DNA from: Neodiprion pinetum
Taxonomy: Eukaryota > Arthropoda > Insecta > Hymenoptera > Diprionidae
Reading direction: 5' to 3'
Assembly (NCBI RefSeq): GCF_021155775.2
Contig: NC_060235.2
Coordinates: 36,620,607 to 36,684,606 of the forward strand
DNA: 64,000 bases
Of this stretch, positions 13,601-23,877 are shown one piece after another. The position numbers were made by a program, and so were the translations under genes. The notes under the pieces were generated by a model. The model did not search any database. It worked only from the letters and a program-made list of their open reading frames with translations, and had not been told where the DNA came from. How positions within the stretch are numbered: the stretch's first letter is position 1; every line of letters starts with the position of its first letter.

Positions 13601-14286
13601 TGCTTTCGGGTCCGAGGGATGTCATTAAAAGTTTTGAGAGGAACGCTCAATCATTCAATTCTAGTTGAAAACGTGACGTTTATCGACTGTTGCTGATGTA
13701 CCGGATCGACGTTTGTATTAAAGGCCGAATGCGATAAGCGAGTTCAGACCAAACGTGGTTATTAAAGGCTGGTAGAATTATGCTCGCATTTTGATTTTCA
13801 TCTGCACGTGAAAGTTTCGGCTTTTGAACCGTTCGCTTGGACCATTGATCGCCTTGACGGATCACTCCAAACGTAGATGCGAGAGTGTAAAATTTAACGA
13901 CACGATGCAACCGCCAAATCAATGATCAAATAAAATCATCGTACAGCAAATGGGGGTGAAGACCGTAGTAAGTAGACCAATTTTTTTTTCTTTTACAAAT
14001 CGAAGGCGGACATGTAGGTGCGTATTACGTGCATGAACAAGTACCGTAGAGGATCTCGATGATAGCAGCGTCCAGAGCCGTTGCTTTCAGCCGAAGCCAA
14101 GCTCCCATCGGCGCTTGTGGCCCTCGGATGATCGTCCCGATCGTTGGAGTATCGTTGGAGGTAATCGGCGTCGGAAGTTGTCGCGTAGAAGTGATGATGA
14201 TGTCGATGATGGTGATAACTTTCGTACGAGGACCTGCTCCCCGCCTCGTAGGGATACTGACCGACGTCTGTCATCAAGGTCATCAT
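7457..14286 (-). CDS. nau: nautilus / MyoD-family myogenic bHLH transcription factor (3 exons found; C-terminus missing)
   Basis: This gene encodes a nuclear E-box-binding myogenic regulatory factor, which in insects helps specify somatic muscle founders. The joined exons 14286-14045, 8323-8050 and 7627-7457 give 229 residues. Residues 1-81 are low complexity, with a His-rich run YHHHRHHHHF. Residues about 82-140 are acidic and Ser-rich. At about 141-149 comes the MRF Cys/Trp box CLLWACKACK. The basic region with KAATLRERRRLRK is at about 160-172, and the helix-loop-helix with SNNPNQRLPKVEILRNAIEY is at about 173-213. The Ala-Thr pair in the basic region is the known myogenic signature of MyoD-type bHLH proteins. 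Splice phases agree at both junctions (phase 2, then phase 0). The frame runs into an intron after VENM, so the C-terminal part (roughly 100 residues in Drosophila nau) is not accounted for. Family assignment is very secure; start and end are not. Confidence 0.93.
7628..8049 (-). other. nau: nau intron 2
   Basis: This 422-base phase-0 intron separates the basic region from helix 1. Apart from the splice signals nothing else was seen in it. Confidence 0.9.
8050..8323 (-). CDS. nau: nau exon 2 (acidic linker, Cys/Trp box, basic region)
   Basis: The acceptor is TTTGCCCGCAG at 8324 and the donor is CGGAAG|GTTTGT at 8049. The 274 bases are one base plus 91 codons. The first half is acidic and Ser-rich. 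The second half holds PRRCLLWACKACKKKTVTVD and the basic DNA-contacting region RRKAATLRERRRLRK. In MyoD proteins the Trp of the Cys-rich box contacts Pbx/Meis-class cofactors. The exon ends exactly between the basic region and helix 1. Confidence 0.95.
8324..14044 (-). other. nau: nau intron 1 (5.7 kb)
   Basis: This phase-2 intron is AT-rich and contains short homopolymer runs (A at 8830 and 11513, T at 13110). It holds one copy of a dispersed repeat at about 8569-8690. No convincing nested gene was seen; the open frames inside are short and have no recognisable domain. In other insects, introns and flanks of myogenic factor genes carry muscle enhancers, but no specific enhancer can be named from sequence alone. 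Confidence 0.6.
8569..8690. repeat. Dispersed repeat copy (family also at 61.0-61.3 kb)
   Basis: The segment has the order GATCCGTCATCTTGGATTT, AAATTTAGACTTCAGATTCG, then CGGCTACCCCAAAAACCTCA. The same order of blocks recurs twice in tandem in a rapsyn intron. This shows a repeat family rather than local unique sequence. Confidence 0.6.
14045..14286 (-). CDS. nau: nau coding exon 1 (N-terminal, His-rich)
   Basis: The exon encodes MMTLMTDVGQYPYEAG and then a Ser/Tyr/His-rich segment, ending in HRDPL plus two bases of an Arg codon. The donor reads CTACG|GTACTT on the minus strand. Its phase matches the next exon, whose first base completes the Arg codon. The first in-frame ATG pair at 14286-14281 was chosen as start. 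The frame is open about 105 bases further upstream to a TAA just past 14391, but without another ATG, so the true N-terminus could be spliced in from further upstream. Low-complexity N-termini diverge quickly among insect nau proteins, so the call rests on codon-like composition, splice phase and position. Confidence 0.65.
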
Positions 14287-14489
14287 CTCGGGGACGGTAA
14301 AATTCGGACCTGCTTGAGCCGCGTGACCTTCCGTCTTTCTTCCCCGCTTCCAAAAAGTTCCCCCGATTCCCGTCACTCGAACATTTTCCAAGTTTATTGG
14401 ACTACGGGCACGTTATTCCGACCGATGAATACGCGCTTGCCAGAAAACACTTGTCAACACACACGCACGATTACGCTTCAGACACTTAC

Positions 14490-14845
14490 GGTGAACTTTG
14501 TTTGGGCTTCTCAAAGAATCGTGGGATTCGAAAGCATCGGTTCAACCGTTCCTCGCTACACTGATCTGTATTTTCACATTCATCACCGTAAAAGTCCCCG
14601 ATAAACCGACCGCTGGTCACTCCGAACGCGAAACCGCTTCGCGACGCATGATCCATCCGCGTTGGATCATCCGCGACAAGAAAAAACGATCGGTAGGAGC
14701 GTTTGACGGAAATATGGAACTTGCGGTACGGTCGCGATTCTTCAGCCGCGGCCTGCGATGACAACGGACCGACTTCGGGCTCCGAAGGGTACTCAAGATC
14801 TGAAATCCTCGAGGTCGAGCATCGGAGTGAGGAGCTCGCAGGCAT
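14490..14845 (-). CDS. Possible alternative first exon of nau, or unrelated ORF
   Basis: An open frame begins with an ATG at 14845 (MPASSSLRCSTSRISDLEYP) and runs about 118 codons to CAAAGTTCACC, followed by a perfect donor GTAAGT at 14489. It leaves two bases of a codon, the same phase as nau exon 1, so it could splice directly to nau exon 2 at 8323. If not spliced it meets a stop within the donor. No domain is recognised. Codon use is coding-like, but the area is GC-rich, where long open frames arise by chance. It could equally be 5' UTR or promoter sequence. Confidence 0.25.
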
Positions 14846-17800
14846 CCTCTACAGGCAGTGTCTCCGCAAGCCACATGGGTTTTCTCCGTGTAGTTTGAAT
14901 GTGTGTCGCGGCGGGCGACAAGCCAGTGTGTAGATATTTATGCCGTTTGATGTGTGCTACGCCTGGCCGTATCCGAGTCACCACACCCCAACCGACTATT
15001 TTTAAGTGTCCCGGCCAATCGGGGATCGGGAAAATTTGTTTGGACCGTCCTGCCCCGCCCATCGCTGTCATAGATGCATGAGTTTGGCAGAATTGCCAGC
15101 GAAGGTGTGGTTTTCGGCATTAATTAGCAGCCACGTTGCTAAGTCGCGGGCACGGTCCCGTATTACCGAAATCCGTAACCTCGACGACGTTTTTATCCTC
15201 GTCGAAGCACGCGGCGATATTCGTCAAGGGTGTATAAGCGCGGCCCGTTCCAATCGAGAATCGGAATCGTCATTCCGTCACGTTTTTCCTCGTCCGCTTT
15301 TCGCGACCACTAATCGCATAGAATGCAAATTCTTCCAACGCTTCAGCGGTATTCCGCACGCTTGTCCACGTCCAGCATGACCCGGGAATTGACGCAGGTA
15401 AAGGAGTGCCCCGATTTATTCTGCCGACCAGGAAACGTGCTATTTCCATACCTTAGTTACTCCGCCATGTCACTCCGCACTCATCGATTATCATCGTTGC
15501 AGTTTCAACCGAACGGAGCTGCAGCAGTTTGCAGAGCCGGTAGACACGACCGCTGAATCCTCGAGGTATTCCGGACACTCGGCTGTCCTCCGGATGGTTG
15601 AGAAATCATCGAGTAACCAATTTACTCGGCTTCCGAGTACAGGGTTGAAGCATATCTGAGATGCGACAAAGTTACGACCAAGAATCAAGCGGACCGAATT
15701 CATCGAGACAGTTGAAGTCTGCAAAACCGAGTCTTCGCGTTCCAATCGTACTCAGCGAAAATGATGGATCAATTATCCACATTCGTAAGCCCTGCACGCG
15801 TGAATAATTCGTGAATTTTTAGTCATCCTGACCGACATCGAAGCGTGAAAACATCCCCTGATTCTGGTTCTCGTTGAATCCGTTCGCCAGAATCACTTCA
15901 CACGACCAGGCAGTTAGCCGACGACAGCCAGGATACTTGGAGGTGAAAAATGGCGGAGAGGATATCCGCCGATCTCCTCGCCAACATATCAGCGCAATCA
16001 GCGGGGCCCTTTGTCTTCGTTCTGCAAGCGGAATCCGAGGAACCCTTTAAACGAAATGGGACGATATAACGCTTTGATCTCTGTGTGAGGAAAAAGTTTA
16101 CGGTGACCGTTGAAAGGCGCTTTGGCCTGCACGCGTCGTCTTAAACTTTATACGCGATTTGTATCGGAATCAATGACGCGTGGTATCCGAGGAAATCACC
16201 CTCGTTCAAAATCCCCCATCTGCCGCGTCAGCAGAGCCGCCTAACCCGGGGTTGCCGTTCCGTTTTCCCGGCCGGCGCGACCATTTTTCCCGCTTATTTT
16301 TCCTCTCTTCTTCCACCCGCGACCGATCCTTGCTCCTGTTTTTGGCCCGTTTTTTATTCTCATTTTCCAGCTGCTGCCACCCCTTTGACTCGTACCGGTA
16401 CGAATTTTTCGAGCTAACCGCGAGCCGTTCTGACCTACTTAAACTCTCAGTTGACGTACCTGAAAAGTGGGCTATTACACTTGTCGGGCTAAATAAGCGA
16501 CCTGGTCGTTTGAAACAGGTTCGCTTCGTGGAAATTCGTGTGTGACCAGGTCGCCTTCCGGGTTATTTGGGTCATCAGGTCACCCGCCTGCACCCTGAGC
16601 GAACGGTGAGTAGCCGGAATAAATTTCCCCGTCCCGAAACGAGCGAGCAAATTTCTTCATAATTTTCTTTGACAAGCCGAGAGACGCGGTAGATACGAAA
16701 CGTGAGTTTCATCGAAGTTGTGGTGTATTTTTGTTCAATCGGACGAAATTTTTTCTCCAAACGTAATACTCTCCTCGTTGCCATTCGCTTCGTCGTATAC
16801 TTTTCTTTGTTGTTTTTCTTCTCTTCCTAATTCAAACAGCTCCCATCGAACGTCTAAGAAATGTCTGTCTTGAGAACGTATCGGCGAACTTATTCCGACG
16901 TCTCGAACAAGAAGTGCTCGAGATAAACGAGAAAATGAGGGACGAACTAAAAGCGATATTCGACCGATATGCGCTTTGATTAAGGTTAAAGGCCACGCGG
17001 TGAGGTTGCGGTGAAAATTTCCGGTGTTGCTCGTCGAGGGTTGTGAAAAATTACGGGTGATTGAACGCGGCGGAAAATTCACCACCTTTTTTATAGATTA
17101 TACTTTTCCCAAAGGATTGCGTTGTTCCTTTCCTTTTATATACTCGAAATAATTGTAATCGCTTGTCCCGATTGCAATTTTCAAATTTTAGCGATGAAAG
17201 CGAGCAGCTTTTCGATCCAGATCACAGTAATTGCCGTTTAAAACTTGAAGAATTAATTACCGTCCCTGATCGTGCTGCTGCAGAGCTGATCAGTTGAATC
17301 TCTGGTAACCGTTGAAAAAAAGTGAAGGGCTCGCAAGGAGAATAACAAAATGAGAAAATCGATTACAAGGTGCCCCCGTTTACGCAAGAGAAACAGCTTC
17401 CGGTTTCCGCTTCAACTCAACTTCCCACTTCCCCAAAATCCTTAGCCTCGTGCCCAGATAAGGGGGGCTCATGTAAAAATTGAAATCGCAGCTGATCCGG
17501 GAAGGAATATTCGATGAGAAAATAGGCCGCGTTTAATTCATAGAAAAAAGATTGAAAATATTGGTGGTAATCCACTGTGTCTAGAATCAGCGAAACCGCG
17601 TGTCTCGAACAATGTTTTCGCATCCGATATCCCACCATGCGCGAAGAATTCAGAAGTGGTAATTATACCGTGCCGAAAATCGACCTGTGATGTGGTAAAA
17701 ACCATTGACAAACCCGGGTTAAATTTGACGCGGGTTAAGGGCGGTGGTCACTCTTTCGTGCTTGACTTTTAAGTGAACTTTGAACAACTGTTATTGACAC

Positions 17801-18400
17801 CACTGAAAGGTACTAATTTCATCTTCGTTTCAAGCTTTGTTTTTTTTTCTGTGAATAAAATTGAAAACGAGTAAAAAATTTGATACAATAACGGAAGGCG
17901 TGCTGAAATTTTCGAATCGTAGCACGTATTTGATATATAATTCACGGAATCTACATACTACGAACATGAATCGTTTAAATTCCTGCACCGGAAACTGTGA
18001 CTCGTAATAACGTGTCCACTTACACCGCATTAAAACCGTCCAACGATATCAATGTTACTCTTTGAAACGTGTTGCAAAACGTAATTTCGCATGAAACGAG
18101 TGCACAGTAAAGAAAAACCACGTAGTAGGTTTTTTAAAACTTCAAAGCTTAGAATAAGAATAAAACACCTGTTACATCTTTCAGCCGTATTATAATCGCT
18201 TATAGTTAGCAAATCTTGCCGTATCAACGTAATACAACGGCTTTGAGTTTAAAATGATTGTAAAAATCAAGCAAGTAAAGGTGACGATCCCCCTTAAAAT
18301 AGCGAAGTGTTGTAATTTTTTTTTTCTTCTCCGTTAGCGGGACACGAAACAGCGAACGTAAGGGAAAAAAAAAAAAAAAATGGTTTGTGCATTTGTCGTC
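14846..18400. other. Upstream flank of nau; no gene recognised
   Basis: GC content is higher than average between 14.5 and 16.6 kb, and many overlapping open frames occur on both strands. None shows a known domain or a convincing splice arrangement. The nau promoter is likely somewhere here, but no core promoter motif can be pointed to with confidence. Confidence 0.4.
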
Positions 18401-18538
18401 CACCCACCAACCTGAGCCACAGAAGATGCGGCTGTTACAGGGGATCGGCGACGAGGGGGGTGGAGGCTCGTGGCTCTCGGCTAAGGGTTTAATTTTTCAC
18501 GAGGCTCGGTGGCGGCGTCGGCGGTGGGTTCCCCGCAA

Positions 18539-18570
18539 CCCCCCCCCCCCCCCCCCCCCCCCCCTCCCCC
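18539..18570. repeat. Poly-C tract
   Basis: Twenty-six consecutive C bases are followed by T and five more C. It sits inside a GC-rich patch (18.4-18.9 kb). The exact length is likely unreliable in any assembly. Confidence 0.95.
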
Positions 18571-21500
18571 TCGGCAACTGGCCGCGACAGCCAAACTTGA
18601 GGACTATATACCACCAACCCGTGGCCGAAGGGGTGTGCGCGGAGTGTCCTCGTTGCGCCCTGGCGGCTTCGTCGTTCAGCTCCGCCGGTCCTCGGCAGCC
18701 TTCGGCAGCCACCCCCGCGCCGATGACTGGATCGCTCGGGACCAGAGAGAGATGAAAAACGGGTCACTCGCTCTCCGACCTCGGGGTGCCTGCCGGGATA
18801 CATCTGCCAGCCCGGAGCCTCACCCACTTCACGGGGTCCGGGACCAGGACCAGGACCAGGACCCCGCGACGAATCGGGGGTCACTGGATGCACCGAGGTC
18901 CTTCGATCTCGCGACTTAACGTCACCTCCTCTTTAGCGCATTGTTCTACCCATCGTTCAACGTTGTCAACGTTGTTCATCGTCGTCGTCTCAAGGCAGAG
19001 TTTAATGAGCTTTTTGTGTAAACGGAGGAACAACGACGCAGGAAACGTTTCGGAAACCTTTCGACTACTCTGTGGATTGGTTGAAAAGTAAAATTATCAG
19101 ATGCTGATCTAATGGAACCGAAGTTGGTTCACGTCGTACCTCAAAGTCCGTAAATATATCTATAAATAACGAGTTGTCGTTGGATATTCAAAACGGAGAT
19201 GGTCCTGAGAGCTTCAGGACGTACTCCTTTCATCTGGGAAGATGGCTTTTTTTTATCGTCGTTCGAAAAGTCGATCGGTCTTCGTTTTAGGCTGTTGTTT
19301 CCATACAGTTTCATCAGAGTTAACGAGCTCCCCTCGACCGGCACCTGGGCGAGACAAGTTTTCGGCAAAATACGAGACTCGACTTAAACAGATCACCCAT
19401 CATCTCAAGTTGAATGGCGGTTGAAGGAGACGCGTCGTTAAGACGCGTTCGAAGAACAATGCGTGCAAGTGCGTTTAAGTCCCTCGTCGTTAAAGCTTCA
19501 TGTAGGAAGATACGAGCTAGTACCTCAGAACCCAGAAAAATCGATCAACTCATTTGCATTCAATCTTGTTCGAGTTTATCAACGTGGCTTGCAGAAGCCG
19601 TCCGAAGTTAAGCGAAGTTCCGTCCGCAGCCACAGCCGCAAACACTCAAACAGTCAGTCACTGCAGAGTTTCTGCTCTAGCCATTAACGGGAAGATTGCG
19701 GATTGTGGTAGAAAGAAATTTACGAGCCCCAGATGTGGAGGACATGACAAAAGTACGACAAGAATCTACGAGTTTCCATGAAAATTGCATAATTCCATGC
19801 GTCCGACGATCAAATGATCGTGCAGCTTGTCATCGATAATTCCTGACAAATTTCAGTCCCTCGCTTGCGCGCTTCTCGTAATCGATTGACTGAGATCCCG
19901 ATCACTTTCGGTAAGGAATGCCGGGGTGATTTCACCGTTCCACATCAGTCTTGGACCGTTAAGTGAGGCTGGACGTTGAATGAGGGTTGATTTCACCGTG
20001 ACCATGCACTCTCCCAGGAGTATGGTAGGCATGTACCTACCTACCATGATTAAAGCAAGTCTTCAATAGAAGTCGGTGGGTGTATCGTATAGTCGGCGAG
20101 ATGTAAGTGAGAAAGGATACGACAGCGGCGGAGAAGTGCGAGGATGGAATGGCGCGAGGCGGCGAAGGGGATGAAAAAGAGGGGGGTAGGGGGTGGAGGG
20201 TCGTGTGTTGCGGGCTGCTGCGGCTCGGGCGCGACAGTTCGGCTCCAACCACGGCCGGCAGAGCTTCGCCGCAGCCTCGTTGTTCGACAGGGCCTGACCG
20301 TCGCCTATCGGCGAACCTCTAACCTTCACTGGACCCGGGGTCGGAGTGTCGACGTCCGAACTTTGTAACATACTTTGTATAAAGTAGGCGCGGAATCGGA
20401 GGCCTTCGGTCCGCTCGGAGATCGTGTGAACGTGTGAACCGACTTTAATCCGTTACCGCAAGGATCTCTCGCTACTCCGATTCGAAGGATTAAATTTTAA
20501 CGCGTGAACCGCCTAATGTTTCGCCTAATCAACTACAGCGAAATTTGGTTATCAATATTTGTATAAAAGTGTTGGCCAATCTCGAGCGATCTGGCAATAA
20601 CTACGCTGCATGCTCCAAGAGAACCACCTTGCAGACCACTGACTCTCTGTACCCTCCGTACACCGATTACAGTCAAAGCTTTTCGTTATCTACGAAACGA
20701 ATTCGTACTTCTGAGACTCTGAAAGTGTTCCAGTGGGAAGGACAGGGTTCAAAAGGAGGATCCTGTTCGAACTGCGATGTATTTACGTAATCGTGGAAAC
20801 CACCCACAGGATTAAAAGTGCTAATAAGCGTGCCACTTTTGTTATTCGTTGTACTACTTTTTTTTCTCTAAAAGTCGGACTACGTTCAATGGAAAAATTT
20901 TCACCCATCTAAGGATATTACGTACAGTGTGCAAGGATAAAACGTGAATCGTGATGTAATTGGAGGATGGGTGACTGTCGCTCTTGAAATACTTCTTTAC
21001 CCTTCCGTAAACTCTTTTCGCATCTTAAGTTTTCAGTCTCCATCTTCATCTCGGTTTCACTCAGACGACTACCTAGCGTTCTCTTTCGCTCGGATTTTTT
21101 TATAACGCAGCCTGATTCGCGGGGAGAAATTAAACGGCCGAGTGGACAAGCTCCAAACAATTTACTTTTCTCCTGGTCGAGAAATTTTTCCGGAGATTGC
21201 TCGGTACGATCTTCTCCCGGGCTCCGAAGCGTAACAAACAACTGCCCGAGCCCTCTCTAATCAGCGGAGCAAAGGTCGAGCGATTAAACTCATTTCCGAT
21301 AATTGCTACTGCCCTGAACTATATGCAAACTCTAGTCTATTGACAGATCTGTCGAGTTTACCACCGCCTCGTAATCTTGATCAGAACCACGCAATAGCTT
21401 AGCGGGTATGAAACTTGGAAGGTAAGCTCAAAAACCTCGGTGCCAGTTTTGGCTGTCATTCAGCCACGAATATACGCGTGTCGATGATAAACGTGCGGAA

Positions 21501-21988
21501 AACGAGTCGAGGCCGTCAGTCTTGTACTTCTGTATCCAGCAGAAGACCAGCGAACAATAGGTACACCAGAGAACAATACGGTACAAAATTCGTGGCTCAG
21601 AGTATCGTGCAAAAATAAAAACCGAGCAGTGGATTAATGAGCCATTCGCCGCAGTCTGCACGAGTTCCTCTCTCTGGAGCTGCGCTAAATTTTGAAAAAA
21701 AGATCAACTGAATGGACAAGGAACGGCACTGGGAAAGTCAGTTAAGCAGTAGCTGCGCCAATAATCGGGTCAGAATCTGGTGACACAACAGAACGGAACA
21801 CTTAGCCACTATCGGTTCACCTTCGAGCTGCGATTCGGGAGAGTCCGGGACCTTCAAGGCCTGAAGAGCTGTGCTGAGAGGCCGGAAAACCCCGTAAGAA
21901 CCACCGAATCGGCACCATAGATGTCAAGAAACCCGAATCCTCGCGGCCCGGGTGAGTTTTCGCTGGTCGTTTAATCGCCGAGTGTCCG
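18571..21988. other. Intergenic, GC-rich patches, no assigned gene
   Basis: A patch at 18.4-18.9 kb and another at 20.1-20.4 kb are GC-rich and carry open frames on both strands. The minus-strand frame from ATG 20371 (starting MLQSSDVDTPTPGPVKV) has coding-like codon choice for about 58 codons and then turns into a pyrimidine-rich low-complexity run. No domain or clear donor was found. Confidence 0.35.
18838..18864. repeat. Short tandem of GGACCA units
   Basis: About four copies of a 6-base unit GGACCA lie in a GC-rich patch. On either strand this yields Gly-Pro or Asp-Gln dipeptide runs in translation, which is why long open frames appear here. Confidence 0.8.
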
Positions 21989-22420
21989 TTACGAGGAAAG
22001 GGAAGCCTTTGCCGGTTCCCGGTCCTCGCGATCGAGAAACGCCGCAGGAGTGTGACTTCGCCGAGGTGTTATGTATTGCCTGAGTGCGGCCTGCAGGTGC
22101 GGTGCTGGGGATAATGGCGGTGGAGAAAGATGAGACTGGCAGTGGGGGTCGTCAGAGAGGGACGAAGAGGAAAGGGACGGGGGCGAGAGAGGCACCGCCA
22201 TGTCATGGGAGTCCATCGCGTCCAGGGAGTACCTCAGGTGAGCCAGACGATCCCGCCACTCGTTTCCCTCAAATCCACTCCAAAGTGCCGCGACCCTTAT
22301 ATCCATGACCGAAGAAGAACAGAGTGGCGGAATATAAAATGAAATAATGTCTTTCAGGGTCGCGGAGGGTTGTTGATTTTCAAGGGTAACGGATGGGAAA
22401 TGTTCCGGTGCTTCGGTCAT
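21989..22420 (-). CDS. Candidate coding ORF of 143 residues, Ser/Pro-rich, function unknown
   Basis: The frame runs from an ATG at 22420 (MTEAPEHFPSVTLENQQP) to TAA at 21989. An internal Met begins MDIRVAALWSGFEGNEWRDR. The middle is Ser/Pro-rich (VPLSPPSLSSSSLSDD) and the end is basic and acidic. Third positions favour G/C from the internal Met onward, as in real insect exons. Against this, the plus strand there is a purine-rich low-complexity stretch, which makes Ser/Pro frames by chance. No family was recognised; it could be one exon of a larger minus-strand gene. Confidence 0.3.
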   Translation of the reverse strand: MTEAPEHFPSVTLENQQPSATLKDIISFYIPPLCSSSVMDIRVAALWSGFEGNEWRDRLAHLRYSLDAMDSHDMAVPLSPPSLSSSSLSDDPHCQSHLSPPPLSPAPHLQAALRQYITPRRSHTPAAFLDREDREPAKASLSS

Positions 22421-23341
22421 GTCGCGATTGATTGTTCGTTGGAATATTACTGGTGTAAAGATGTAGAAATACCTCCAAAGGAACATTTTACAAACGAAGC
22501 ATAACTTTCGCGAAAATTTACGTTACGAAACACGTTGTTGCGTACGTGTTCGAACTTGGTTGTACGTAGGTAATGGAAAGAGCCTATCTCTACGAATCAT
22601 TCAGGGAATTAAGCTAATCCCATTGGACGTGTGCGGTGCTTTAAATTGTTAATTATCAAGGCGGAACAGCTTCCAAAATTGTGGAAAAGCCGGACGATCA
22701 AAGCCGGCGTAATTAAACTTGTCGAGAGATTTGGGGCACCTCCAGTAGCTGAACATTGAATCGCCCCATTTCAGTGACCGAATAGTGCACAATCCCGCTC
22801 GCGTTGACGCCGCTGTTGTGCGTCGAGCTTTAGAGGACGTACGTCGGTGTGTCAGTGTAATCAGACGAAGGTCTGAAAATTGTTGGTGATTTTTTTCTCT
22901 TCCCCCCCCCTGGTGTACCGCGCGTTAATAACAAAACGTTGAATTCATTGCTGCCGCAGCCGCTGTTGGCAGAGGAAAAAAAACACATTATTTCAGCGAA
23001 TCGTAAGAGAGAGAGAGAGATGAAAAAAAGTAGAAAAATCACGACTTTCCCTCGAGCTCGGGCAGCGCGCAATCCGAAGTTACGACATCGGCGTAATCTC
23101 GAATCCACATTCAGGTGAAGCGAAAGAACGCGGCTTTAAATTGCGTACGTAATCCAGCTGCGTGGACGTTTCGTCCCCACTAGGTATGTAGTAGGAATAA
23201 ATGCATAGTAAATGAGATTCTGCAAGTGCCTGGTGTGTAAACAAAAGCGCTTTTCCCCCATATTATGAAATAACTGCACATGGGGACCCACCCCGCCGAT
23301 TCTCGATTTTTACAACATCAACCCCTCGAGTTTTGCCTCCT
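22421..23341. other. Intergenic, nothing recognised
   Basis: Ordinary AT-rich sequence with a GA tract near 23008-23021. No gene signal was seen. Confidence 0.5.
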
Positions 23342-23877
23342 GGGGGCCGTCCAAGTATTAGCTAACGAATTATTGACAGATTTTTCCATCCCACCCCTAA
23401 TGACAACGATTGGTAACGTTTGTTTGTTTTGTCCACTACTGTTTTTTCACTTTAGCTAACACTTTTCAAAAGTTTATTATCGAATCGATTCATTACCTAC
23501 GAATAACAAGAATGCCAATTATAGTCACATCCTGATCAACTTATTCCCACTTTATTAAATATTAATTATTAATACACATTAACATGTTCAGTAAAACGTG
23601 AATTCATTATTCATTGAGTGCTAAATACATTCTATTTTGTATTTATTCTCAAACGCAAGCAACAAACACTGTATTTCCTAATATATTATTACCGAGCAAG
23701 TTACGAATTATTAACGCTTACTTTCGAAGAATTTTTCTTCACTATTCTCAAGCAGACGGCGCGCTGGCTTTGAGCACGAATTGCCCGAAATGCCTACTTA
23801 CTACAGGGTGACATTTGACAACGTTTCTTGAATGGCCTACCCCTGTTTCAGCCTTAGCTAATACACGAACGGCCCCC
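23342..23877. mobile_element. Non-autonomous DNA transposon with GGGGGCCGT terminal inverted repeats
   Basis: The left end reads GGGGGCCGTCCAAGTATTAG. The reverse complement of the right end reads GGGGGCCGTTCGTGTATTAG. Both continue CTAA, so about 20 of 24 terminal bases match. The interior of about 490 bases is AT-rich and holds no transposase-like frame. Target-site duplication was not clear. Elements starting GGGGCCGT are common in insect genomes; this copy is non-coding. Confidence 0.65.

Noticed and set aside
18489..18919. Overlapping 134- and 136-codon frames on opposite strands
   Set aside because: Both depend on the poly-C run and the GGACCA tandem, giving Pro/Gly and Asp-Gln repeats; typical GC-rich chance frames.
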